From Atrichornis clamosus (lineage: Eukaryota > Chordata > Aves > Passeriformes > Menuridae), in assembly GCA_013400975.1 (NCBI GenBank), contig WBMZ01002989.1, positions 1 through 64,000 of the forward strand: a stretch of DNA of 64,000 nucleotides, read 5' to 3'. The notes under the pieces were generated by a model. The model ran no database searches and had not been told where the DNA came from. It saw only the letters and a list, made by a program, of their open reading frames with translations. Numbering within the stretch: position 1 is the stretch's first letter; each line of letters opens with the position of its first letter. Shown here piece by piece: positions 51,601 through 64,000 of this stretch. Position numbers and translations under genes: made by a program.

Positions 51601-53365
51601 TTGGTTATAGATTTCAGAAGTGAGAGTAAAGCCCGTGTGGTCTAAGAACTGCCTGTGCTCCCTGGGCAGAGGGGCTGCAGGATCTGCAGCCTTGTGCCTG
51701 CCTGAGCTGTGGGCTCGTGGGCATGAGGGACCAAATTAGAACCAGTGCCTTGGTTTGGCTTTCACGTCCTCATTTAACTCTCTCCCACCTCCTCCAGCTA
51801 AATGAACCTTGAGAGGGCAGAGTGGAGCTAACCTGGGCATCAAATACAGTCATGGTGTTACTAAGATAAGAGTCTTTAGCATTGTTTACAAGCTGTATCT
51901 TGATTATAAATCTACTCTAACCCAGAGTTTTTTGAAGTACTGATTTCACAAAAATCTTTGGTAGCTTAAGGGTTGGTTTTCTGTCAGCATCAGATTTTAC
52001 CTTAAATCCCTGAAAGTGGCAGTGACTTCAGAGGGACACTCTACATACCAAAAGCCAGAAGTTGGCTTTTTGTCTACTCTTGTGTTTAGTGTGTATAGTA
52101 ATTTGCTGAAATGTTCCGTTCCCTGCTAATGCTTATTCTTTTGTTATTGTTATCATTATCAGCAGGAACTATTTGTCTAAACCTTAATCATTGACTAAGC
52201 CATCATTCTTCACCTAGTAATTCCACTGAATTTAATTGAAACAGGAAACTTCATATCAGAATGTTATATCTTGCAGCAAAGGCCAATTATGTATAAGTTA
52301 CTCTACAGTGACTTATTCACGTAAGAGAAAAAACAGGCTGTAGTCTAGAAAAGAAAAAAAAATGGTTTAGGTTGATATTAAATTTAGAATGTATTTAATT
52401 CCCTTAAGTGTAGGCATGAGAGTTGTGGTGGTTTTTTCTATTTTATTATATAGTATACTCTGAAACCCCTTTGGAAAAAATTGTAATATGTAGCCCCTTT
52501 GGACAATTAAGAATGTCAATTATATCAGTTTTTACTGTTGGCCTTTCTATTTCTCCTGTAAATACTGTTTCGTTTTTCTCCTGTGTAGTTAATTCCCAGC
52601 AGTTGCAAGGAATCTTTCCCTGTCCCCTTGCATTAATACATGTCTTAAAGATTGTAAATAGGCTTTTCAGACCAGTTTCTTCTGGCTTAGAGACAAAGCG
52701 TATTAGACATAACTATTTTTCTTTTGCTGTTCCTTGAGAGGGCTGCTTATTTCCAGTTGGAATAGCTATAAAAGGACTCCTGACAAGTTGGTTTATCATG
52801 CACTATTTCATCCATTACTTTGAGAGAACTACTTTAAGATTCAAACCTCTCCACAGGGTATTTCACACGTCCAAATGAATGATGTGGACTGCTGGGCTGT
52901 ATAACTGTCATGCTGCTCAGAGATGCAAATTGTACTCTGAATTTTTCCTTACTTGTTTTATCTTGTTTTTTTCTTCACTGGTGACTTGAAAACTGAAACT
53001 TGTATGAACTACTTCTTTTTCTTAACACCCTGTCAGTTGCAAACTGAGTGGACAGAGCCTGACAGGATTTTTTGATGGCATCTTTCTTTTACTATATTGT
53101 GTTTGTATTCCTTTTTGTCATGCAACAAAACTCTGTTAAGACACTGGTTAAGAATGTGTAAGATTCAGGATAAAAGGCCTAATTCTCATTTAAGAAGAGT
53201 GAAAAATTATCTCTCTTCTCTTGAAAGAGCAATTTTGCCCAGCCTTGTGCTATGAGCAGACAGTATTGGGTGAGAAAGTATTTCACTTTTCATCCCTTGT
53301 CTTATTGAAAAAAAAATGAAATCCAAAATGCAAAATATTTAGAAGTGTTAGGTCACGAGTAATTA
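45688..53365. other. Noncoding DNA, no gene visible
   Basis: AT-rich unique sequence after the LTR. It contains A and T runs at 47,403-47,413, 49,867-49,876 and 49,961-49,973, and a GC-richer patch at about 51,640-51,840. An open segment at 48,855-48,914 ends at a good donor (CTCCAG/GTATGT) but has a weak acceptor. Nothing else was recognised. Confidence 0.55.
49961..49973. repeat. T13 homopolymer
   Basis: An uninterrupted run of 13 T in AT-rich noncoding DNA, about 90 bases after an A10 run. Confidence 0.8.
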
Positions 53366-56300
53366 CTAGATTCCTCCAAAGCCATTTGGTAGTGATTTTT
53401 CTGGGCATTTGTGCTGCTCAGGGAAGATGATGGCTAAACCTGCTGTACACACCAGGTCCCACAGCTGATGGTGTATTTCTGCCCTCAGCAGTGCTTTTGC
53501 TGGCTCTAGGGAGAACAGCATAAATATTTCTCCCTCTAGGCCACAGAGCAGGAAAGAGCACAAAGAATAGCCTGCATGTCTCGTGTTTTTGTGGGCACAG
53601 ACCTTGCCTCTGGGGTTAGTAAAATATTTAGTAAAGGGTGAGAAATAAACAGGGATTGTGTTGTTTTCCCAGCTTATACAGGAAAATGTTAAATGGCGAA
53701 AGTTTTTTAGTTGTTGACCTTTTTTTTTGTTTGTTTTAACTGTCTCAAAATAACTTGGTATTTGCTCTGTGTGGCTGAGAATAGATGCCAATTACAAGCT
53801 GTCTGCGAGCTCTGCAGACAGTGGTCATGGACAGTAGCTTATGTCATGAGCCTGCTTCAGCAATAAATATCTGGTTTGTATGGCACCATGGTAGAGATCT
53901 CTTGATGTTGAATTGCTCCCTCCATATTCTCTCTTCCTCTCATCCTTCTTTTTCTGTATTTCTTTGCATCCTGCAGAACCAGCTGCTGAGGAGATACAGA
54001 AGGTGTCATACTGTATGCTGATGACTTCACCTTATGCAGTGTAGGTTGTGCTTAATGAGACTGGAAAGAAGAACAAGAGGCATTTTTAGCTCATTTTTAA
54101 ATTTGAGGCTTCATGATACATATGAGCAGTATTATGTGATACACAACAGTTGGAAAAAAGTGGGGTTCCTCCAATTTTGATCCCACAATTTTGTGTGGGG
54201 AAATTGTCTCAGAGAGAAAATGTAGGACAAGGGAAAATAGATAAAAATACTTACTTGGTTCTAACTTGGTTTTTTAAGTTTATTTTATTTATGGTTGCTG
54301 ACTTTCAAGAAAAAGAAGCAGACATGGTGCACTGTTATTGCACCATGTTAGATCTATGTACAATTTAGAAGTGAATTACAGTTTACAGCTTGGCTTTGTG
54401 AAAGTTGTCATGGACGTGAGGCTTTCCAGTATTGATACTGCGTGTTACACAGCAAGACCTTCTTACATGAAAATGGAACTTGGGGGTCACAGATGCCATA
54501 AGCAGAATTTTCACATCCTGTTTAGAGTTATTCATTTCTTTATAGACACAAATACAGAATCATCATACTATAAAGAAAACCTGATTCTAGATTTATGTCA
54601 GTCCTTTAGTAGAAAAATGTCATGCTTTTGCTGATAATTGCAAAGGAAATATTTCTTATTCCAGAAAGGTTAAATCTACATACATACTTTCATGTATGTG
54701 TGTCTCATAAAATTTGTTCCACTAAATTAATTGAAAATAAGTTATATTTGTAGAAAAAAAGTGTTTGAACTTAATCCCTTTTGCTGTAGTAGGTAGTTGG
54801 TAAGCTGCTGTTTGCATGTAGGAGGCAATATATTGTCTTTACAAAATTGCAATTGCCTGTGATTCTTAGGTGAATGTAGAAATGCCAATCTGAGTTAGAT
54901 TCAGATAATTAATTTATAATTTAAGTGCTGTAACATTGCCAGTTCTCCCTTTGATACTATCTAATGTTTGTTTTACAACATTTACCAAGTGGTAAATGTG
55001 AACGCCCCTAATAAAAACTTCTTTTCAAAGAGCCTTTTGTACAAAGTCCTTTTTGAATGTGCCTATGTAAGTTTTCTGTTGCTATATTTTTTCTGCTAAG
55101 AAAATAGTACGCAGTAATGGTGGCCAGTATTTTAGTTTATGCAGAAATAAAAAGCCATTGAAGTTAAAAGTCAAGAAGTCTGAGATCTGGTTTTACCTTA
55201 TTACTTCGTATCAAACTCTTCAGAAAAATGTAAATGGAAGATAATTTTTTTTTAGCTGGTCTGTGCATATTTCTTTAATTTATGCAGTACATATTTAGGG
55301 ATATTGTTCTCAGATCATAAGCTTTCAATAGGTAATAACTGTTAGTGTCATAGAGGTGTTTTTTTTCTACTTTTTCTGATGTTGCCAAGATAGTAAAAAT
55401 ATTTCCTTCTTGCTATGTCTGTTCATGGAGGTGATCCTTCAGCTGTTTAATTCTTATACATAGAAAAGGGTAAGCATGTTTCATGATAATGAACAGATAA
55501 GTAGCCAGTACAAGATGTTTGAACTGTATCCTCAAATCTGCCAAGTTCTTTTTCTCTGAAGCTTAAAATATTTCATGATGAGTTAGAAAGAAGGTAAAGG
55601 TGAATTAAGCATTGTAGTTCTTCATATTTGTTACAAGCTCTCCCATTTTTAACAGAGTGCTAACACATTTCAAATAACCTTGTATTACTGTTCCCACTCA
55701 TCAAGCCAATGTTCAGAGCAAATTAGTGTTTCTTCTGTACCATATTTGTGTGTGTATACATATATATGCTATGTTCTGTGTCTATATGCACGTATCTGCT
55801 CTATGTCTGAAGTGAAATTCAGAATTCAGGGTCCCTGTTTGGATAGTAATCCTAGTGAATTCAGGTACACAATTCAGCAAAGCATTGTCCATGCCTTCTG
55901 AAGATCACAGCTGTGTGACAGCACTGGCACTTTAGGGATGGAGACAGGTGTAATGGTAGAGGCTGATTTGTCCCAGTTTGAAGGAAAGCACGCAGAATTT
56001 AAGGGGAAACGTGTTTTCTCCTTGGAGGAACAGGTGTTATTTTTGTATTGTGAGATGATAAGTGTAGCAGAACTGGCTTTATATTTTTACTAAATTTAAC
56101 TTCTTCTATTTGGATATGTACCAGCCCCTTGACAGCTTTCAACATGGGTAAACATCGATTCTGCACAAGTGAAAAGAGTAGACAGGAGGAGGCACAGAGG
56201 CATAGCATAGTTTATCCTGAATTTTCATAGAGCACTAGGAAATTTGGCGATGCTCTGAATAATATATATTGGTATTGCAGACAAGATTTGCAAGATATAA

Positions 56301-58234
56301 TTCTGTATGTAGGTCACATCCACAACAGAAATGTTTTAGCCTTCTAGGGTATTGATATGCTCTACTGGCATAGAGCAGCAAAGCAGATGCAGTTGTGCTG
56401 CACTGCTCTGTTCTGTACTCACCACTGGCTGTGCTGCCCAAGCTCCTTTGCTGCTTCAACAACAGATCCTTCCCTGGCAAGTTATCTTAGGGACTCTGCT
56501 TTTTCACCTAATCATCAATGTTGATTTTAGTGGCCAGAGGTCTGTAATAGCAATCTTGCTGATGTCTCAGCACTGTGTTCCAGGCCTCTTTTAACACTAA
56601 GCTAGTTAAGTGCTTTGCGGGGTTGTTTTTTTTTCCATTTCTCCCCTGTTTAGCCACTACTGTAACCAAGTGCTTTCCACTACTCTGTTCCATGGGAGTA
56701 TTTGTCCTGATTTCTGGTAAAGATGCTCGATATTTCTAGTTGGCGAGGGTAGTGCTTCTGACTTTCTTTAGACATGTAGGGAGTTAATCATGAAAAGAAA
56801 GGAAAACCAGGATGTTTACTAAAATGTTGCTAGCCAAGAGACCAGTACATTTTGTTTCTTCAGCATAATATAGAATTAACTTCAAACTTTTGGGGGATTA
56901 TGTTTTAAAACAGAAGGAACCACATGCTAATGGTGTCAAATACTTTCTGCTTCCATATTGTCAAAAGGCTACTTTAAAATATTGAGTGTTAGGTATGCTG
57001 AAATATTTCATCCTGCCACTTTTAGAAGGTGAAATTTCTGATTCTAATTGTTGTAAAGTTATTTATGTGTTCCACAACAATACCACCTACAGAAATAGTA
57101 GAAAACCTGATGCTGTACCAGGTGTGGCACATTATTAATTCGTCGTGTGCCCTTGGTGCCTGCATAGAGTTCACCTGTGAGTGAGAACTGGCTTGCAGAC
57201 CAAGTGGGGGATAAGTGGCTTAATCTGTAGGTTTAAAAAGTGCTGCCGTGTCAGCAGTGCATGAGGGATTTTGTGTGCAGAGAACACAGAACACGTCTTT
57301 AGGCTCAAGAGTCCGGCGCTGGCAGGTGAGCGGATTGTCTGTGGCAAAGCGGAGTCGAGCTGCTGCTGGAGCTGCAGGAGGTGGGTGCTCTGCAGCCAAT
57401 GCATTTCCCTGCCTGCAGAATGACTAAAGATGAGAATGGAGAGATCTCTGCTGGCACCATCTGTGATTCACAGCCATTTCATGGCGTGCTCGTTGCAATG
57501 TGGGAGTAGGCTCAAGCTGGCAATTCTGTGTGAAAGGGGCTGCAATGTGAGGGCTAATGCAGAACTTTGAGTCAGTTCAGCTGCATAACAACAAATGGCC
57601 CACATAATTATTAGTTGAATCAGAGGAAGGGCTTCTGCCTTATTCTCTAACTCTATTCTATTAGATAATGCATCTTAAATGTTTTTAATTGTTTAGAATG
57701 GAACAAATTAATTGCAGAATTTTATTACTTTAGACTATTGGTAAGGGATTTTTATCTGAAAGTATCCCTCTGGATTTAACCCAATTTCTTTCTGTGTACT
57801 GTCTCTTCCAATTTATGAACATACATAATGTCCTTTTGGCATTATAACAGACTTCAGGTGAGAAGCTCTTTGAAATCTTGTAGAACACTGTACTGGTGAT
57901 GGCCAACCTGTGTCTGTGGTGTCGTTTGCTGACCCTGGTTTCCAGTAGTTGCCAAAATACCTGATCAGCAGATAGGTGATTCACTGTTAGTAAGTCCTCT
58001 CTCAGTCTTACAAGCAAATTTCTCTTTTCAGAGGATTTCTAATACTGTAGCTTCATACCACAAAAATGGGCCATCATAATTCAGAAAAGGCACAGATTTA
58101 TTTTTTTCATTTCACTTGGACTTGGTGATCTGGGAGATGTTTGGAACTATGAACCCTCTGCACTGCTGAGTCCTTGTCAGTCTCATCCGAGAAGCCATCA
58201 CCTAGTGATACAAGCCTCTAATTTACTCTTGCAG
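53366..58234. other. Noncoding DNA, no gene visible
   Basis: A 141-codon minus-strand frame (53,366-53,791) lies in a mildly GC-richer patch and has no recognisable domain. A patch at about 57,160-57,500 is GC-richer and has several CpG (GTCCGGCGCTGG, AGCGGA, GTCGAG); it includes an exon-shaped 45-base segment at 57,281-57,325. No mobile element was recognised. Confidence 0.5.
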
Positions 58235-58296
58235 TTAGACGAGACAGGTTTGCCATTTGAATTCTTAAACCCTATTTGGATTGTTGATACCCCAAG
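58235..58296 (+). CDS. Unidentified exon-like segment, 62 bases
   Basis: The acceptor is strong (CTCTAATTTACTCTTGCAG, ending 58,234) and the donor is CCCAAG/GTATTG. In the frame starting at the first base the translation includes GLPFEFLNPIWIVDTP, which looks protein-like, and the frame is part of a 75-codon ATG frame. I could not name a family, and no neighbouring exon in a compatible phase was found. Segments of this size with both splice sites occur often by chance in introns, so a pseudo-exon is likely. Confidence 0.13.
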
Positions 58297-61200
58297 GTAT
58301 TGCCCGACACGGTGCCTCCACCAGTTCTGTTATCACTGGGAAGCACTGGTAGTGTGCTTGAGATGCTTACTTCAGTTAAGGCACAATGCAGTCTTAGACA
58401 TGCTAAAAGTTAAAAATATAAATCCGCTCTGATAAAGCAAAAGACTTTATTTGCACAGTTCCATGCGAGCTTCCTAAAGCTGTAATTGGGATTGCGGTAA
58501 AGTGCAGCCTCATGCTCTTCTTCATCTCAAGGTTTGTTTTTTTTTGTAATTGTCTGTCAGGATTCTTGGAAACAGATAGAATGACTTGACACCAAAATGC
58601 TACTTTGTGAAGTAAGCCTTAAAATCAGATCAAAAATATGTTTTATTTTCTTTTCCTTAAAAAATTATTTTAAAAGATAGATGCTTGTGGTGGTTGAAGT
58701 CATTTGTTTCTTTTGTGTAGCTATAAATTGCACTTTCTTGCTATTCAACATATGGTTCTTGCATTGTCTTGAGTCAGTCACAGAGACTACACTAATACCC
58801 CTAAGTTTACTACTTTAGAGCATTTAACTGAAACTGCTTCCAGGTTATTGATATTTGATTTCACAGGATCAGAGCTGGACAATAACTGTCCTGTTCAACT
58901 CACCAACAAAAAAATACTTTGCTTAAGCCATCAGTGGGAAATCAACTAAGGACTTCCATGTTCCTGAGGTGAGGGTAATGTACAAGTGATGCAACATATG
59001 AAGGAGAATGGCTTATAACTTCTCCATTGAATAGTTCAATGCCTGATAACAGGTATCAAAACCTACCAAGTAATAGTTTTAAAACTAGTATTTACAATTT
59101 CAGAGACTTCTACAGGGTACATGCTTAAAATGAATACGAAAGGATTGAACTGATAAGCTATGAAATGTTTGGCTTTTTTTTTGGTGTTGGGTATCTAAAA
59201 ATAATTTCCTTTTTACTCAATATGAAATATGCTAGTACAAAAAAAAGTGATGAAGCTGTACAACCCACACTGAAGCTGGATGATTTTGAATAAAGTATCT
59301 GGGAGAGATAATGGTCGTAACTTTAGTGGAGGGCTGCTTCCCCTAGGTAGTAATTCAGGCAGTTATTTCTGTCACAGCTAGCTGAATGGCAACGTAATTT
59401 GCAGTGAAACTATTGTAATTCAAACAAGTCTATGTGTATTGAAGAATTCAAGATGAAAAATGCATATCTGTTTTTGACTTAAGGTCAAATAAAAATTGAC
59501 AGAAGCATGAAAATAGATGAATACTTCACAAGATGTTAGCTGTTATAGAAAATGTAATGAACTGAGACAGGTTTAGTTTTTCCACTTAATGTAAGCACTA
59601 ACTGCTACATTAAAGAAAGTATTTAGTGCATGTTGCTGAAAACTGTAACACATGATTTTTCCGAGAAAGGGTAGATTCATTTCTTTGAAATGAAAGTTCT
59701 ATTCAAAAACTACTTTGAAAGTATTTCAGTCTTGTACTATGAAGCAGTTAGTTTGGTAACAACCAGTTAGTGTCCCTGTTTGACACATTTCCAGTCAGTT
59801 GAAAATCACTGCTGTCCTTAAGAAATAATTTCAAGAAAATGGACTGAATTTAATGAAGCTGTTGCTTGTCTTTTTGCTGTTTCTTTCCATTATATTTTTC
59901 TTCCTCAAGATAGCACCTGTGGCTTTTGTCTTATTTATTACCTTGTTGGGGAAAGCTCACTCCTGTAAAGTTAATTCTGGTCTCTGTTCTCTTAGTGTCA
60001 TCTGTGTATTCCACAGAGAGTCAGTTCAGGCTTCATCCTTCTTTCTGAACTACTTTGCTCATCTCTTCTTGATTTATCCGTAATGGCAGTGTTCTCTTCC
60101 CATCTTTTATCTAATGTATAGCAGCCCTTTGAGAAGTATGCTGCGTAAAGTTAAGCATGTTCTGCTGTGTATGGTAAAATGAAAAAACTGGTGTTTTTGT
60201 TCCCCGCCCTCCCTCCGCCCCTGTGTAAGTCTCAGGGCCATGAGGAGCTGAGCCTTCTGGCCAATATAAATACCAGAAAACAAAGTGTGTTCTTGAAATG
60301 GCTCAGCCAGTTCATCTGTAGGCATATAAATGTGACCTGACTTTGGACAGGTTCACCTTCCTTGAAGCAATGAACCTTATGATGGAAAAGGAGAGGTGTT
60401 ACACCTATAGGTATTATTCTGATTACCCCTAAGGGCCTTATTGGGCAGAAAAGAGAAGAGACTATGCTTACTGGGAGATCAGTTTTAATTTAATGGCACA
60501 CTCCATTCAGCTGGGGGAGTGGATGTTGTAGGCCAGACAAAAACCCCTCAATATTATGTGATAGTTACCCTTGCTATCACACATGCAATTAGGAGGCTGC
60601 TGACATCAAGCTTGCTCATATTTTTCAGACCTCCTTGTAGAGGCCAGTTGGTAAGTGTGATTTTTGTTGCTGGAGTGGTTGGTACCTGTATTACTCTGGC
60701 AAAATTACTTTTTCACGCGGTTGAGTAACACAGAAAACTGGTCATATTTTCCCTTTTTCTTTTCATTTATTTCTCTGGTGATGGTAAAGTAGGCACATTC
60801 TGTGCATAGTGAATTTTAAGCAGTGCCTGAATGTGAATTTTGGAACAGAAACAGTTGGGGACAGGAGCACACGTTACTGTTCCCTTGCAAGTGTTCTTGG
60901 AATGGCTGTCAAGGACGAAGCACAGCTCCTTCTGGTGTCTGGCTTCTGTGGGGAAGATTTAATTTCAAGCATTCGAGAGAATGCTGCTTTAGTGAACAGT
61001 TTGGATTTTTACTGATGGCATTATCATTTGGTATGCATAAGTAGGATGTTTTAAGTGGGATCACTGTTAAGTTTCCTTGCTGGCTCATGACCGGTTGTTG
61101 CTAAGAGATGTTCACACGTATTTGCTGTGTGAGGGAGTTCATCTCTGTTATGTAGATTTTGATAGCACGATCCAGAAAATATGAATATGCTAATGATTCA

Positions 61201-64000
61201 GCAGTACAGAGTGGGGAAAAAGCATGAAGCTAAAAGCTCTGGATTTTTTTTTTTTAATAGATTCTACAATAATTTTGTGTTGTTTTTGCAGCCATTTTAT
61301 GAAATATTTCTCTGGTCTTCTGAAGCAGACCTTTCCAAGGAGTGGTGAGGTCATGCCACACAAACCAGAAATCATTACTGCATGGGAAGGTGGCATCCAG
61401 AACAGCTGTGGACTGAGCCCTTGCAACAAATAATAGTTTCAGAAATGGTTAATAAATTCGTGTTTTGGTAGAAATTCTTGAATAGTTGCAGTGAGGGTGG
61501 GGCAAGGGTAGGGTTTCTCTTACCTAGGGCACAATGTTTATGACCTGTAAAATGCATCTGAACCCCAGTACTTCAGTGAGCGATGCCTATTGATTTCTGT
61601 GTCACTGTGTTTCTTATCAGTGGGTGGCATCAGATGGTGAAAAATGAAGAATTACTGGAAAAGTACAGCTTAGAAACTGGCATTTTAATGGTGTTTGAAA
61701 TCGGAAGTGAGCAAATAAGATGGTGATGTCCTTTCTTTCACATTTTTTCCAAAAAAAAGAAAACCACAAAATTGGCATGTTGATGTTTTTAAATGGTAGC
61801 ATTTGTTTACTTTTGTGCCTTTAGACCTATATAGTGCATGTCGTGCTGCTGACGTGAATTTCAAGAGACATTTCTGTAGCTTTATAAATGGATATTTTTC
61901 CATGTTCCTCAATTCAAAGATGAGCTGAAGTGGTTTATTTTAATTGGAACTACCCTTTCTAAAGAAAATGTTTATTATGGCAATAATGGTGATTCTTCTT
62001 AATAATACTGTTATCATAATGAATAATGATTTCACTTCTGATTGTTTAGGTAGATAAATATTTGTATCCAGAGAGGTAAAAACTACGTCTCCCAGCACTG
62101 ACCTTGTCTAATTTATGCATACCCTTTTTTTCAAGCATTTTTTTCTGAGTCATCAAAATACCTTTTCACTTCTTCTTTTCACTTAGAAAATGCTTTCATG
62201 CTGTTTTTATAAATATAAATGCATTCAGTTCCAGCAGTCTAGCAAAGTCATATATTTTGTCTGTGAGTTTCAGGTAGAGAACTTTTTCATTGAAGAATCA
62301 GATTTCAATTTAAAGCTTGGAAGAAGTCATCTCGAACTGTACTGATACTGGTCTAATTAGGAAAAATTACCTTGACTGTGTGTCCTTAATTCTTCTCATA
62401 ATGTCAGATAGGTAATGACCAATTCAATACAGGTTTAAAAATAACTTTACATTTCACTGTTTTGACTTTGAAATAATCCTGAAGTACTTTGACTCTGGGA
62501 ATAAGTTAAAAAAGTCACTGAGGAGCTAGTCAATGAACAGTATGCAATGACTGCAGAAGTAACAGGCAAAAGGTGATGATCTTACTAGGAAAACATTCCA
62601 GCATAATTTCAAAGTTGGGCACTGTTTTGAAAAAGCAAATATAACTATCTCCCTCTGGGATAATTATGCTAAAATTCCCCAAAGTTTTAATCAAATTGTC
62701 TTATCTTTTTGAGAAAATCTGTTAGAGCAGAATAGATTTTGTTTGGTAAGTAGACCATCAGCCCGGTGTCCCTTTGGTGCTGCCTCCTGATGGGAATTGT
62801 CCAGTACCATTTTGACTTTTTTCAGGTCAACTGTAACAGTGATAGAGAAAAACACCTAAAGTACTGTTTTGTTTCTGTTGGACCAGGAGACTTGAATGTC
62901 TTTCTAAGTTTTATTCTGAAAGGCAAATGTCTCCTGGAGCTGAGCTGTGTCTTGGGCAATATACAGTTGCCGTGGTCTTATATCTAGCCTGGTGTAGATT
63001 ATTTGACTTTTATATGGTCATGGAACAATAAGTAAACAAATCCTCACGACCAGAGTTGGAAGAGGGAAAGTGTGGATTTCAGTCCTGCAGTCCTTTGGAA
63101 AAGTAACCATGGCATATTCTCTTGGTGATTATAAGGTAATGCACTGAGAACAAGGGAGAGTTTTATCCATTTTGGTCAATCATACTGAGTTTAATCTTGT
63201 GGAGGGTTCTCAAAATGTCTTCTCTATTTCTGGCATAACATGAAATTCAAGCCATTTAAGGACACAACACAACTTAAACAGTTGTCTTGGTTCCCCATGT
63301 GCTTTGAGCTCCTGTTTTGTCCCCTGTGATGGGTAATTTGTGTTTGTAAGTACTTACACAAGTGAATGTCCATCAATTATTCAATTACAACCACCAAAAA
63401 TACTGGTTGCTTCAAATTCCATGAGACATCATGTGGTTTATTTGATATATCTGTATACAGGACAGAGAACAGGGATGTTTCAGCTCCAGAACCTTGTCAG
63501 TAATGCAAGATAGGTGATGAGTAGTAAACAGATATCTGAGAGTTGTTAAAGGCCCGATTTCAAAAGATGTCAAAGGCCCTTCAGTGTAGATTCCTAACAG
63601 AAAATTCCCAGCATTCATCTTGGTGTATGTAGTAGGTTTTGAATGATTGCTGGTATGGAATATCATGTTAGACTGGATCCCAGAGTAACATTCTTGTTTA
63701 ATAATGAAGCTCTGCTCAGGCCTACCAATGCAACGGAATATACCTGTAAAATATTTTAAAATTATATTTTAAAAAAGTAAGGGTTGTTGTTTCTTTTTCC
63801 AAGGACTAAAGAATGACCTGTTCTGTAAAACCTTAACATGTTATTTGGTCAATATTTTAATTTTCAGTGTTTTTCTAATAGAGGAGAAATCAAATAGAGG
63901 CTATCAGTGCAGTTCTAATATGCAGACTGCAGTGCTAGTTGCTCTCCGGTAAATTCCTAGGGCTAGAGCCTTTTTATTGCTTAGAAAATTATAACTACAA
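58297..64000. other. Noncoding DNA, no gene visible
   Basis: AT-rich unique sequence to the end of the window. A 68-codon frame at 60,809-61,015 has fairly protein-like composition but no splice support or known match. A 22-base segment at 60,629-60,650 sits between a strong acceptor and a strong donor. No repeat family or RNA gene was recognised. Confidence 0.55.

Noticed and set aside
53366..53791. 141-codon minus-strand frame
   Set aside because: No recognisable domain and low-complexity lysine- and serine-rich parts; it covers a mildly GC-richer patch, which lengthens chance frames.
1..64000. CRISPR array, prokaryotic operon, integrated phage or other microbial system
   Set aside because: No regularly spaced repeats, no ribosome-binding-site-led gene clusters and no recognisable prokaryotic proteins; composition and retroelements are those of a bird nuclear genome.

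Overview
The window looks like a noncoding stretch of a bird chromosome, most likely from a passerine. The base composition is AT-rich and CpG-poor, and there are no dense long reading frames, no bacterial-style operons and no ribosome-binding-site pattern. Two transposon relics point to birds. One, near 3.8 kb, is a short retroposon whose head resembles tRNA-Ile and whose tail resembles the 3' end of the avian CR1 LINE, the architecture of TguSINE1 of zebra finch. The other, at 45.14-45.68 kb, is a solo LTR of an avian endogenous retrovirus with TG...CA ends and a near-perfect 5-base target duplication. The species and locus cannot be named from sequence alone.

No protein-coding gene can be called with confidence. 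The longest ATG-started frame is 165 codons and most are 60-100, which fits chance in noncoding DNA of this size. I translated the better exon-shaped segments (acceptor, open frame, donor) and recognised no protein family. Two of these (43,778-43,888 and 58,235-58,296) are listed at low confidence; others are in the findings or the rejected list. The DNA is therefore probably intronic and/or intergenic.

Layout. 1-1.2 kb: AT-rich DNA ending in a well-formed poly(A) signal with a GT-rich stretch after it, possibly the tail of a 3' UTR. 1.2-32.8 kb: unique noncoding DNA, by eye often T/G-rich on the + strand, with the SINE, a short degenerate 58-base tandem motif at 20.3 kb, a GT-only tract at 19.64-19.74 kb, a G14 run at 29.91 kb and ordinary microsatellites. 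32.8-33.2 kb: the one clear GC- and CpG-rich island, which also has the shape of a terminal exon with AATAAA. About 35-37 kb: composition locally turns A/C-rich. 37.8-37.9 kb: an AT-only tract with a perfect 36-base palindrome. 38.1-39.0 kb: a moderately GC-rich patch. 45.1-45.7 kb: the solo LTR. The remainder to 64 kb is AT-rich noncoding DNA with scattered homopolymers.

I found no undescribed biological system. The items most worth checking are the island/terminal exon at 33 kb, the strand-composition change that seems to follow it, the 36-base palindrome, and the two retroelements, which can date and place the locus.
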